Under the pieces are notes generated by a model. It did no database searches. It saw nothing but the letters and a program-made list of their open reading frames with translations, and was not told the origin of the DNA. A stretch of DNA of 32,634 nt from an uncultured Lachnospiraceae bacterium (lineage in GTDB: Bacteria > Bacillota > Clostridia > Lachnospirales > Lachnospiraceae). This document shows positions 1 through 8,579 of the stretch, one piece after another (positions within the stretch are counted from its first letter, which is position 1; every line of letters begins with the position of its first letter). A program made the translations under genes and the position numbers. The DNA lies in contig CAMOZY010000025.1 of NCBI GenBank assembly GCA_946631295.1, positions 1 to 32,634 on the forward strand, given 5' to 3'.

Positions 1-310
1 GTTCGCTGTTCTGGGACATTTCAAGGGCGCTGGTGGCCACGCCTCCGGCGTTGGACGCCTTGCCGGGAACGAACAGAACGCCGTTCTCCTGCAGGTACTT
101 CGTCGCCTCGATGGTGGTGGGCATGTTTGCGCCTTCGCAGACCGCCTCGACGCCGTTGGCGACGAGCGCCTTCGCGTCGTCCAGCAGAAGTTCGTTCTGA
201 GTAGCGCAGGGCAGGGCGATGTCGCACTTGACGGACCATACGCCGCGGCCCTCGTGATACTCGGACTCGGGACGGTACTTCTTGTACTCGGTGAGACGCG
301 CGCGGTTCTT
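1..310 (-). CDS. gdhA: NADP-type glutamate dehydrogenase fragment joined to ffh
   Basis: The minus-strand translation of this stretch is an internal part of hexameric glutamate dehydrogenase. Recognisable pieces are [49 protein letters not shown] and [13 protein letters not shown], all from the cofactor-binding domain. The enzyme interconverts glutamate with 2-oxoglutarate plus ammonia. The fragment runs off the left edge and has no start of its own: it continues in frame from the Ffh N-terminus with no stop. Its codons nearly all end in G or C, unlike every other gene in the window, so it appears to come from a different genome. The family call is firm. That it belongs here biologically is doubtful, and an assembly join is the likeliest explanation. 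Confidence 0.85.
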
Positions 311-943
311 TTCCTTGATCTCCTTGAGCTCGTTCATAAGCTCTTCATCCACATGGAGACGTCCTGCGGTATCAAGGATGACTACGTTATAATTTTCCTT
401 CTGTGCCTTTTCAATGGCATTTGCAGCTATTACGGGCGGTTTGACGGTATTGCCCATTTCAAAAACATCAACACCGACTTTGCTTCCGTTTACCTTTAAC
501 TGTTCAATAGCTGCAGGTCTGTATATATCGCAGGCAACAAGCAGTGACTTCTTGCCTTTCTTGATAAACTGCCCTGCCATCTTGGCGGATGCCGTTGTTT
601 TACCTGCACCCTGAAGACCAACCATCATGATAACAGTTATCTCTTTGCCGGGCCTGAATGCAACCTCGGTCGTCTCACTTCCCATCAGGCTTGTCAGTTC
701 ATCATTAACGATCTTGATGACCGTCTGTGAAGGGTTCAGTCCGTTAAGAACATCGGAACCGATACATTTTTCTTCAACAGTCTTTACGAAGCTCTTTACA
801 ACCTTGAAGTTAACATCTGCCTCTAGAAGAGCCATCTTAACTTCCTTCATGGCCTCTTTTACATCGGCATCTGTAAGTTTTCCCTTACTGCGGAGATTTT
901 TAAAAGCATTTTGCAGTTTTTCGCTTAGTCCTTCAAAAGCCAT
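308..943 (-). CDS. ffh: signal recognition particle GTPase Ffh, N-terminal part only
   Basis: Ffh is the SRP54 homologue. It binds 4.5S RNA and signal peptides and delivers ribosomes to FtsY at the membrane. The first roughly 210 residues are present: a helical N domain, then the G domain with the P-loop GLQGAGKTT at 109-117, [12 protein letters not shown] at 139-150 and the G3 motif DTAGR at 191-195. After [12 protein letters not shown] (residues 201-212) the frame passes into glutamate dehydrogenase, so the rest of the G domain and the whole methionine-rich M domain are absent. The start codon shares one base with the ylxM stop (TAATG), implying translational coupling. As written the product could not work as SRP54. 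The real gene probably continues normally in the organism. Confidence 0.88.
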
Positions 944-1281
944 TAAAGTTCTCCCAAAACACTCGTTGCTATCTTAGCAATATCATTGAGTCTGCTTACC
1001 GCATCACCTTCTGATGAAGCGAGCTTTTCTATCTCTGTAACCTCACCCTTAATCTTGAGAAACCTCTCAACCAGATGAAGCTTGGATTCATATTCATCCA
1101 GTGCCTTCTCGCATTTCTTCAGTACATCATGGACAGCCTGTCTCGAAATACCTTCACTTTCAGCTATCTCTCCAAGTGACAGGTCTTCAAACATCGATGC
1201 CTCATATATTCTCCTTCTGTGTTCGTTCAGAAGTTCACCGTAAAAATCATACAGAAGAGATTGTTCAAGGATCTTATTCAT
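943..1281 (-). CDS. ylxM: YlxM/p13-family SRP-associated DNA-binding-like protein
   Basis: This 112-residue protein belongs to the YlxM (UPF0122) family, whose genes sit directly upstream of ffh in Firmicutes and which is associated with the SRP pathway. Residues about 35-62 form a sigma-70 region-4-like helix-turn-helix ([20 protein letters not shown]), followed by a long charged helix. The start has a GAGGAG ribosome site about six bases upstream. The stop overlaps the ffh start by one base, so the two genes form an operon. A near-consensus promoter lies just upstream. The molecular function is not well established in the family; the name rests on both sequence and context. Confidence 0.92.
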   Translation of the reverse strand: MNKILEQSLLYDFYGELLNEHRRRIYEASMFEDLSLGEIAESEGISRQAVHDVLKKCEKALDEYESKLHLVERFLKIKGEVTEIEKLASSEGDAVSRLNDIAKIATSVLGEL

Positions 1282-1319
1282 GTTTTCTCCTCAAACATGC
1301 ATTTAAACGCACCTTGCTG

Positions 1320-1348
1320 ATAATATTACAAAGAAATACAGGTGTCAA
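1320..1348 (-). promoter_or_regulatory. sigma-70-type promoter of ylxM-ffh
   Basis: On the minus strand TTGACA (1343-1348) and TATTAT (1320-1325) are separated by exactly 17 bases. That is a full-consensus -35 and a one-mismatch -10 about 40 bases before the ylxM start. The -35 lies inside the 3' arm of the hairpin at 1336-1371. Confidence 0.8.
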
Positions 1349-1371
1349 GTATTTTTTCTTGACACCTGTAT
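1336..1371 (-). terminator. 14-bp perfect hairpin between fprA and ylxM
   Basis: Arms 1336-1349 and 1358-1371 are exact reverse complements (core AGGTGTCAAG) around an 8-base A/T loop. The hairpin lies about 70 bases after the fprA stop and could end that transcript, but the bases after the stem are only moderately T-rich. Because its 3' arm contains the -35 of the ylxM promoter, it could equally be an operator. Which of the two it is cannot be decided from sequence. Confidence 0.55.
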
Positions 1372-1439
1372 AAATTATCATTTCTCTGATCATTTATCTG
1401 TCGATACAAGTTAAAAATTTCGTTTGGAAGAAAAACATA

Positions 1440-2603
1440 TTATTTCATAGCATCTGCAAGTGCTTTGAACGCTTCATCATCAGTTGCCTTACGCGTTCCT
1501 TTCAGAGAGACGACCGGTTCTGCAATGGTGATGTTCTTCATGGCTTCGAAGTATTCTCTCATCTTCTTTCCGGCTACAGGTGCCCATGAACCGTTCTCTA
1601 TGATACCGATCTTCCTGTTCTGGAAATTTTTAATCTTAAGATGATGTAGCAGATCGTTCATAGGCGGGAATATCTCTCCGTCATATGTACATGCTGCAAC
1701 GATCATTCTGTCATATAGAAATGCCTGCTCAACTGCCTCTGATACATCTTCCTTAGTAAGATCCATGGTGATGACCGTCTCACCCGAGTGTTCAAGTTCT
1801 TCTGCAAATTTAAGAACAGCATCCTTTGTATTTCCGTGAATCGATGCATAGGGCATGAATATTCCCTTTTTATCAGCTTCGTAACTGCTCCAGGTATTGT
1901 ATTTTCCGACAATAAATGCGATATCATCCTTATGAACCGGACCATGAAGAGGTGCGATTGTCTGAATATCGAGTGCGGATGCTTTCTTCAGAAGTGCCTG
2001 TACCTGTGCACCGTATTTTCCTACAATGTTGAAATAATAATGGCTTGCATCCGCTATCCATTCTTCATTATTCTCAAGTGCTCCGAAAGAACCGAACGCA
2101 TCAGCAGAAAAGAGAACCTTCTCAGTCTGCTCATATGAAACCATAACTTCAGGCCAGTGCACCATAGGAGCCATGACAAACTGAAGAGTATGCTTACCGA
2201 GAGAAAGTGTCTCTCCTTCTTTCACAGCATGAAATCTTCCGGACAGATTGGTGTCAAAATACCTGGGAAGCATCTGCTGAGTCTGTACGCTTCCGACAAG
2301 TATCATCTCAGGATACATTCCGGCAAGCCTGCCTACATTTGCTGCATGATCAGGTTCCATATGCTGAACCACCAGATACGAAGGTTTCTTATCCCCGAGC
2401 ACCTTTTCCAGATTATTGAAGAACTGCTCCGTCCCTCTTGCATCCACTGTATCCATTATCGTGATCTTATCATCAAGGATCACGTAAGAATTATATGAAA
2501 TTCCCTCTACAGGATACTGGCTTTCAAATATCTCAAGCCCGGCATCATCAGCACCGACCCATATAATATCATCAGAAACCTTAACTCTTTCAGCAAAATC
2601 CAT
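1440..2603 (-). CDS. fprA: flavodiiron protein (A-type flavoprotein), oxygen/NO reductase
   Basis: This 387-residue cytoplasmic flavodiiron protein belongs to the family that reduces O2 to water or NO to N2O and protects anaerobes. The N-terminal metallo-beta-lactamase-like domain carries the diiron ligands H81-x-E83-x-D85-H86, H149, D168 and H220. The C-terminal flavodoxin domain starts near residue 250 with the FMN phosphate loop ASIHGNTKD at 253-261. No rubredoxin domain is fused, so a separate rubredoxin or similar donor is expected. I chose the ATG at 2603 because AGGTGG lies just ahead of it; a TTG five codons upstream would give an N-terminal extension but has no ribosome site. The gene starts 23 bases after the ilvA stop and is probably cotranscribed with it. 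O2 versus NO preference cannot be read from sequence. Confidence 0.93.
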   Translation of the reverse strand: MDFAERVKVSDDIIWVGADDAGLEIFESQYPVEGISYNSYVILDDKITIMDTVDARGTEQFFNNLEKVLGDKKPSYLVVQHMEPDHAANVGRLAGMYPEMILVGSVQTQQMLPRYFDTNLSGRFHAVKEGETLSLGKHTLQFVMAPMVHWPEVMVSYEQTEKVLFSADAFGSFGALENNEEWIADASHYYFNIVGKYGAQVQALLKKASALDIQTIAPLHGPVHKDDIAFIVGKYNTWSSYEADKKGIFMPYASIHGNTKDAVLKFAEELEHSGETVITMDLTKEDVSEAVEQAFLYDRMIVAACTYDGEIFPPMNDLLHHLKIKNFQNRKIGIIENGSWAPVAGKKMREYFEAMKNITIAEPVVSLKGTRKATDDEAFKALADAMK

Positions 2604-2626
2604 GTTCCACCTCATCAAATATCTTA

Positions 2627-3850
2627 TCAGATATTGGTCTTTACAACCTTGGGTCTGTAACCTTCCTTCTCAAGAGCATCAATGATCTGAGCCTTATGCT
2701 CTGTACCAAAAGCTTCTATTGTGATGCGGAGTTCAACAGCTGCATTTCTGTTAATGGAAACAAACTGATTGTGTTCGAGCTTGATCACGTTACCGCCCTG
2801 TTCGGCAAGTATACCTGAAACCTTGGCAAGCATACCCGGCTTATCGGGAAGGAGTACTGATACGGTAAAGATCCTGTCGCGGGCTATGAGACCGTTCTGT
2901 ACGACAGAACTCATAGTGATCACATCCATATTTCCGCCGGAAAGGATTGAAACAACCTTCTTTCCTTCTGCCTTCATATGCTTAAGTGCTGCAACAGTAA
3001 GCAGTCCGGAATTCTCTACAACCATCTTATGATTCTCGACCATATCTAGGAAACATACAACAAGCTCGGAATCCTCAACAGTGATGATATCATCAAGATT
3101 CTCTTTGAGATAAGGGAAGAGCTTGGAACCCGGAGTCTTAACAGCAGTACCGTCAGCTATGGTATTGACTCCGTCAAGTGTAACAACCTTATCCGCCTCA
3201 AAGGAAGCCTTAAGGCATGCTGCTCCTGCAGGTTCAACTCCTATAACCTTAATCTTAGGATTAAGGAGCTTGGCAAGAGTTGAAACACCTGTTGCAAGTC
3301 CGCCTCCGCCGATAGGAACAAGGATATAATCAACCAAAGGAAGTTCCCTTACGATTTCCATTGCTATGGATCCCTGACCTGTAGCAACTCTCAGATCATC
3401 AAAAGGATGTATGAAGGTATATCCCTTTTCAGCTGCAAGCTCAAGTGCCTTTCCGCACGCCTCATCATATACGTCGCCGTAAAGTATGACCTCCGCTCCG
3501 TAACTCTTGGTACGGTTAACCTTAATAAGAGGAGTAGTTGTAGGCATGACTATAACAGCCTTGGCACCATAAGCCTTTGCTGCATAGGCTACGCCCTGTG
3601 CGTGGTTTCCGGCTGATGCGGTTATAAGTCCCTTTGCCCTGTCTTCGTCGGAAAGGGTACTTATCGTATAATATGCGCCTCTTACCTTATACGCACCCGT
3701 AAGCTGCATGTTTTCAGGCTTAAGATAAACCTTATTTCCTGTCTGGTTTGAAAAATACTCGGAATAAACAAGCTTTGTGTCTCTTACAACCTTAGAAACA
3801 ATCTCGGATGCTTCCTCAAAACTTTCGAGAGTCAACATTTCTTTTGCCAT
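2627..3850 (-). CDS. ilvA: threonine ammonia-lyase with C-terminal ACT domain
   Basis: This PLP enzyme deaminates threonine to 2-oxobutyrate, the entry step to isoleucine. It has 407 residues. The Schiff-base lysine is K55 in GAYKVRGA, the PLP phosphate loop is GGGGLATG at 181-188, and a single ACT domain spans about 328-400 (IFTVSVLLPDKPGMLAKVSG). This medium-length, one-ACT form is common in Firmicutes. It is usually annotated as biosynthetic IlvA but is close to catabolic TdcB, so the direction of use is uncertain; ilvB and ilvD elsewhere in the window favour biosynthesis. An AAGGAG site lies 13-14 bases ahead of the ATG, a rather long spacing. It is separated from ftsY by the hairpin repeat at 3873-3930, and no obvious promoter precedes it. 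Confidence 0.93.
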   Translation of the reverse strand: MAKEMLTLESFEEASEIVSKVVRDTKLVYSEYFSNQTGNKVYLKPENMQLTGAYKVRGAYYTISTLSDEDRAKGLITASAGNHAQGVAYAAKAYGAKAVIVMPTTTPLIKVNRTKSYGAEVILYGDVYDEACGKALELAAEKGYTFIHPFDDLRVATGQGSIAMEIVRELPLVDYILVPIGGGGLATGVSTLAKLLNPKIKVIGVEPAGAACLKASFEADKVVTLDGVNTIADGTAVKTPGSKLFPYLKENLDDIITVEDSELVVCFLDMVENHKMVVENSGLLTVAALKHMKAEGKKVVSILSGGNMDVITMSSVVQNGLIARDRIFTVSVLLPDKPGMLAKVSGILAEQGGNVIKLEHNQFVSINRNAAVELRITIEAFGTEHKAQIIDALEKEGYRPKVVKTNI

Positions 3851-3872
3851 AATTTATCTTATTCTCCTTAAA

Positions 3873-3930
3873 TGAACGAAGGGACGGTTACTTTCGTTCA
3901 TATTCTCAGTGAACGAAGGAACCGTCGCCA
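3873..3930. repeat. imperfect palindromic element of the GGGACGGT type
   Basis: The left arm (3883-3900, GACGGTTACTTTCGTTCA) pairs with the right arm (3910-3926, TGAACGAAGGAACCGTC) with one mismatch and one bulge around a 9-base loop. TGAACGAA occurs twice directly (3873, 3910) and once inverted (3893). The GGGACGGTT/AACCGTCC core recurs in the hairpin after rpmF at 10802-10829, which suggests a dispersed REP-like family. The element lies between ftsY and ilvA and may end or trim the ftsY transcript. Confidence 0.6.
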
Positions 3931-3939
3931 GGTCCGGAT

Positions 3940-5016
3940 TTACTGTTCTACGTCAAAAATAGCCTTTACAAATGAACCTGCATCAAACTTCTGCAGATCC
4001 TCGATCTTCTCACCCACACCGATATACTTAACGGGAATGCCCATCTGTGCCTGTATCGCAATTGCAATACCGCCCTTGGCAGTACCGTCCATCTTGGTAA
4101 GGATAATACCAGAAAGAGGTGCAGCCTCATTGAATTCCTTAGCCTGGTTGAGCGCGTTCTGACCGGTTGTTGCATCAAGCACAAGAAGATTCTCTCTGTG
4201 AGCTGCTTCGAATTCCTTGTCAATGACGCGGTTCATCTTGGCCAGCTCATCCATAAGATTCTTCTTATTATGGATTCTCCCCGCCGTATCGATGATAAGG
4301 ACATCGGTACCTCTGGCTCTTGCAGCATTACATGCATCAAACACAACACTTGCGGGATCCTGTCCGTCCTTGCCGGTAACTATCTGAACACCGCTCCTGT
4401 CAGCCCATACCTTGAGCTGGTCTTCTGCAGCTGCTCTGAATGTATCGGCACCGGCAACAAGAACCTTCTTTCCCATCTGTGAAAGCTTGGAAGAAAGTTT
4501 TCCGATAGTTGTGGTCTTACCTACTCCGTTGACGCCAATAACAAATACGACTGAAGTTTCATTTTCAAATCTGTATTCGTTTTCGCCGGTCTCCATTCTG
4601 GTTCTGATCGATTCTATAAGAAGATCGCGGCATTCCGACCTCGACTTGAGATGCTTTTCCTTTACTTTGTCACGGAGTTCGTCAAGTATGTCCTCTGTGA
4701 TCACAGCTCCGACATCAGCTCCGATTAGGAATTCCTCAAGTTCATCATAGAAATCATCATCAATATCTGATGCTGTAAATATAGCCGAAAGACCTGCTGA
4801 AAAATTTTCCCTCGTACGGGTCATTCCGGTCTTCAGTCTTTCGAAGAGAGCTTCCTTATCTTCCTTGTATAGTCTTCCATCTACAGGAGTCTCTTCATGA
4901 AGTTCCCTTGCTATGGGGTCCTTCTCGGCTTCATCCGCTATCGCAGTGAGTTTTGCGAGAGCTTCATTAAAATCATTATCCGGTTTTTGTTCTTTTTTTC
5001 TGCTAAAAAGACCCAT
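3940..5016 (-). CDS. ftsY: SRP receptor GTPase FtsY
   Basis: FtsY docks the SRP-ribosome complex at the membrane through reciprocal GTP hydrolysis with Ffh. The protein has 358 residues. A short acidic A region (to about 60) precedes a helical N domain and the G domain: G1 GVNGVGKTTT at 161-170, ADTFRAAAEDQL at 190-201, G3 DTAGR at 243-247, G4 TKMD at 307-310, and a closing YIGVGEKIEDLQKFD. The length and short A domain are typical of Gram-positives. The gene follows smc by two bases and has only a weak ribosome site, so coupling to smc translation is likely. The order rnc-smc-ftsY is conserved in Firmicutes. Confidence 0.97.
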   Translation of the reverse strand: MGLFSRKKEQKPDNDFNEALAKLTAIADEAEKDPIARELHEETPVDGRLYKEDKEALFERLKTGMTRTRENFSAGLSAIFTASDIDDDFYDELEEFLIGADVGAVITEDILDELRDKVKEKHLKSRSECRDLLIESIRTRMETGENEYRFENETSVVFVIGVNGVGKTTTIGKLSSKLSQMGKKVLVAGADTFRAAAEDQLKVWADRSGVQIVTGKDGQDPASVVFDACNAARARGTDVLIIDTAGRIHNKKNLMDELAKMNRVIDKEFEAAHRENLLVLDATTGQNALNQAKEFNEAAPLSGIILTKMDGTAKGGIAIAIQAQMGIPVKYIGVGEKIEDLQKFDAGSFVKAIFDVEQ

Positions 5017-5018
5017 AT

Positions 5019-8000
5019 TTAATCATCCAGTTCAGATTCGATCATATTGACCGCAACCTGTGAAGATACGCCTTTCTCCTGCATAGTTATACCGTAGAGT
5101 CTGTCAACCTGTTCCATAGTTCCTCGTCTGTGAGTGATACAGATGAACTGGGTATTCTTGGTAAGCTTGTGCAGATACTTGGCAAATCTTCCAACGTTAT
5201 TATCATCAAGTGCTGCTTCAATCTCATCGAGGAGGCAGAAAGGTGAAGGCTTGAGATTCTGAATAGCAAAGAGAAGCGCTATTGCAGAAAGTGCCTTTTC
5301 TCCACCGGAAAGCTGCATCATGTTCTGAAGCTTCTTGCCGGGCGGCTGAGCCGAGATATTAATTCCGCATTCGAGAATATCCTCATCATCCTGAAGCGAA
5401 AGTGAACCCTGACCGCCTCCGAAAAGTTCTTTGAACACCTTGTCATATTCTTCATTGATCAGCTTGAACTTTTCAGTGAACTGAGCTCTCATATTCTCAT
5501 CAAGTTCATCTATGATCTTCTTAAGGGTATCGGCCGCTTCAACAAGATCATCATGCTGAGTCTTCATTGATTCGTATCTTTCGGAAACCTCTTTATACTC
5601 CTCAATCGCACCGACATTTACATCACCGAGCTTTTTGATCTTATCCCTGACTTCAGCAGCATCGCGCTTAAGAACCGTAAGATCATTGAGACTTTCATCC
5701 CTCATCTCCGCAGCCTGACTGAGCGTTATCTCATACTCCTGCCACATGTAATTGATGCGGATCTCCATGGTCTCATTAGCCTTATCCCTCTGAGTGGTAA
5801 GACGGTTGACCTCTTTATCAAGAGATGACATTCTCTCCTGAAGCTTCTCGGTATTTTCAAAGAAGCCCTTCTGTTTTGCAGAAAGCTCTTCTTTTCTGGT
5901 AAGTGAATTCTTAAGAAGCTCTGCGGATTTTTCCTGCTCTACGAAAGAAACATCGATAGTCTTTCTTATCTCACCGATCTGCTCTTCCTTTTCACTTATC
6001 GAATTGTTGTTTGTCTCAATGGAATTATTCAGGCTTTCCATCTCAGAGGATGCTCCCGCAAGAGATTCCTCAACACGGTTAAGGTTAGCCTGCTTGAAGT
6101 CCTTGGCCTGTTTCATCTTCTGGACTTCAACTTCCCATTCATTTACTCTGGCAGCAGCCTCTGATTCTTCAGCCTGCTTACCCCTGAGTATCTCATTAAG
6201 ATCAGCTTCCTCATCACGAAGACGCTTTTCATTCTTTTCACTCTCTTTAAGGATATCTGCAGCCTCGTCTCTTGCATTGGCAGCATCGACGATCTCTTTT
6301 TCGATATCAGCCTGTTCCTGCTTAAGGGTTATTGCATTCTCACTCTCTTCGTTGAACCTGTCGCGCTCAGACTGAAGAGTAAGTCTTGCAGTGTTCTGTT
6401 CAAGAACCTTATTCTGAATATCGAGCTTTAACTTATCGAGTTCTGCTCTGGAAGTATTTCTGTTCTCCCTGGTCTCTTCGATTTCCTTCTGTGCTGCGGC
6501 AATATCAGCAGAAAGCTTATCAACCTTTTTCTTCAGATCATTTATCTCTCTGCTCTTTCCAAGGAAATTGCTGTTATTTCTGAATGCACCACCGCTTATG
6601 GATCCACCGGGCATAAGAAGTTCACCCTCCAGTGTAACTACTCTGAGAGTATAATTAAACTTCCTTGCTGCCTTCGTTGCATTATCCATATTGTCGGCAA
6701 CAATAAATCTTCCGAGCAGGAACTTGATGATATCTTCATATTCTTTATCGGATTCAACAAGATCACTTGCAAGGCCGAGCATACCGGGCTCATTCAGAGC
6801 ATCCTTGGCCTTAAGTTCTTCAGGTCTTCTCACACTGTCAAGAGGAAGGAATGTTGCTCTTCCGAGTTTTCCCTCTTTGAGGAAGCTTATCATTTTCTTG
6901 GCAGTAGCTTCATCCCTTGTGACTATATTCTGGATGTTTCCGCCAAGAGCGGTTTCGATTGCTGTTTCGTACTTATTCTCAACCTTTATGATATCGGCAA
7001 CGACACCAATGATTCCCTTATTGGAGCTCTTCTGCTCCATTATCTTCTTGACTGAATTGCCGTATCCTTCATAAGCTTCGGCAATATCCTGAAGTGCCTG
7101 ATATCTGGAATTTTCCTTATGATACTCTTCCTGGAGCTTTCTTAATTCTTCATCCTTATCGGTAAGCTTTGCTCTGTACTGACTTACCTTTGTATCAAGC
7201 TCTGAAAGTGATTTGTTCATTTCAGCAATCTCAGCGCTGACCTTCTCAAATGCTTCCTCATACTGCTTGATGGTATCTTCTCTTGCTTCTTCATCCGAGC
7301 GTGCCCTCAGGAGCTTGCTCTGAAGTTCAGCCTTACGAAGCTCTATCTGCTGCATAACGGCATCATAATGGCTGATGCGTCCCTGAATCTCAGAACGCTT
7401 CTTCAGTTCATCCATTATACCCGCAGCATGCTCTTCTATCTGGGTATTAAGGTCCTGTATAGCTTCCTGTGCTTTGTCGAGCGCTTCCTTTCTGGATGCA
7501 GCTTCAGACTCTACCTTGGAAGCCTGTTCTTCCTCAGACTCTGAATCGGCAAGTATAGAGTCCTTTTCAGCCTGATACTTTTCTATCTCAAGTGTAAGGG
7601 CCTCTTTTCTTTCCGAGAAATGAGTTATGTTTTCTTTGCTTGAATTGATCTGCTCTCTGAGAAGTTCTATTGAGCTTTCAAGCTTCTGTCTGGCAGAATC
7701 CGCACCGGAAACAAGTTCCCTTGCATTTTCGATGGCCTCTTCCAGATCCTCCATCTCAAGCTGAACGGAATTGTAATCCTCTTTTACCTTGTTATACTCT
7801 TTTGTTGCAGAGTCCAGTTCTCCGGATGCGACATCAAGTCTTCCCTGAAGTTCCGCAGCGGATTTTTTAAGAGACTCATTTTCAAGAAGGAACGAATTGA
7901 CATCGATTGTCTTAAGTTCTTCCTTGTATTTGAGCCATTCCTTGGCCTTTGCTGACTGTCTTTCGAGAGGTCCGATCTGTCTTTCAAGCTCGGCAAGGAT

Positions 8001-8579
8001 ATCATTTACTCTGACAAGATTATTCTGCTCATTATCAAGCTTCTTAAGAGCAGCACTCTTACGGTATTTAAACTTAACGATACCAGCGGCCTCATCAAAA
8101 AGCTCTCTTCTTTCCTCAGGCTTACCGGAAAGTATCTTATCAATCTGGCCCTGACCGATTATGGAGTATCCTTCCTTTCCGATACCTGTATCGAAAAAGA
8201 GTTCATTAACATCCTTGAGTCTGCAGGGAGTGCCATTGAGAAGATATTCACTTTCGCCTGATCTGTACAGCCTTCTTGCTACCGTAACCTCTTCATAAGA
8301 AATATTGAGAGCATGGTCGGAATTATCCAGGGTTATAGCAACATATGCATAACTAAGAGGCTTCCTGGTCTGAGTTCCGGAGAAAATGACATCCTGCATG
8401 GAACCGCCACGAAGCTGTTTTACACTCTGTTCACCAAGAACCCATCTGACCGCATCGGCGATATTACTCTTTCCCGATCCGTTAGGTCCTACGATACCTG
8501 TTACGCCTTCATGGAAAAGAAGAACCGTTCTGACAGCGAAAGATTTAAAACCTTGAATTTCAATACTTTTAAGAAACAT
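5019..8579 (-). CDS. smc: chromosome segregation ATPase SMC
   Basis: SMC dimerises through its hinge and, with ScpA and ScpB, loads on DNA near the origin and compacts the chromosome. All parts of the 1186-residue family architecture are visible: Walker A GPNGSGKSN at 31-39, a first coiled coil, a globular hinge at roughly 500-680 with the glycine-rich PGGSISGG, a second coiled coil, the ABC signature LSGGEK at 1090 and Walker B CLLDE at 1115-1119. The start overlaps the 3' end of rnc by 11 bases and has an AGGAG site inside rnc. The sequence looks intact, with no frameshift. Confidence 0.98.
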   Translation of the reverse strand: MFLKSIEIQGFKSFAVRTVLLFHEGVTGIVGPNGSGKSNIADAVRWVLGEQSVKQLRGGSMQDVIFSGTQTRKPLSYAYVAITLDNSDHALNISYEEVTVARRLYRSGESEYLLNGTPCRLKDVNELFFDTGIGKEGYSIIGQGQIDKILSGKPEERRELFDEAAGIVKFKYRKSAALKKLDNEQNNLVRVNDILAELERQIGPLERQSAKAKEWLKYKEELKTIDVNSFLLENESLKKSAAELQGRLDVASGELDSATKEYNKVKEDYNSVQLEMEDLEEAIENARELVSGADSARQKLESSIELLREQINSSKENITHFSERKEALTLEIEKYQAEKDSILADSESEEEQASKVESEAASRKEALDKAQEAIQDLNTQIEEHAAGIMDELKKRSEIQGRISHYDAVMQQIELRKAELQSKLLRARSDEEAREDTIKQYEEAFEKVSAEIAEMNKSLSELDTKVSQYRAKLTDKDEELRKLQEEYHKENSRYQALQDIAEAYEGYGNSVKKIMEQKSSNKGIIGVVADIIKVENKYETAIETALGGNIQNIVTRDEATAKKMISFLKEGKLGRATFLPLDSVRRPEELKAKDALNEPGMLGLASDLVESDKEYEDIIKFLLGRFIVADNMDNATKAARKFNYTLRVVTLEGELLMPGGSISGGAFRNNSNFLGKSREINDLKKKVDKLSADIAAAQKEIEETRENRNTSRAELDKLKLDIQNKVLEQNTARLTLQSERDRFNEESENAITLKQEQADIEKEIVDAANARDEAADILKESEKNEKRLRDEEADLNEILRGKQAEESEAAARVNEWEVEVQKMKQAKDFKQANLNRVEESLAGASSEMESLNNSIETNNNSISEKEEQIGEIRKTIDVSFVEQEKSAELLKNSLTRKEELSAKQKGFFENTEKLQERMSSLDKEVNRLTTQRDKANETMEIRINYMWQEYEITLSQAAEMRDESLNDLTVLKRDAAEVRDKIKKLGDVNVGAIEEYKEVSERYESMKTQHDDLVEAADTLKKIIDELDENMRAQFTEKFKLINEEYDKVFKELFGGGQGSLSLQDDEDILECGINISAQPPGKKLQNMMQLSGGEKALSAIALLFAIQNLKPSPFCLLDEIEAALDDNNVGRFAKYLHKLTKNTQFICITHRRGTMEQVDRLYGITMQEKGVSSQVAVNMIESELDD

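Noticed and set aside
21-239. An arginine-rich open frame at the left edge
   Set aside because: It is a shifted-frame shadow of the GC-rich glutamate dehydrogenase fragment; high GC makes arginine codons common in the other frames.
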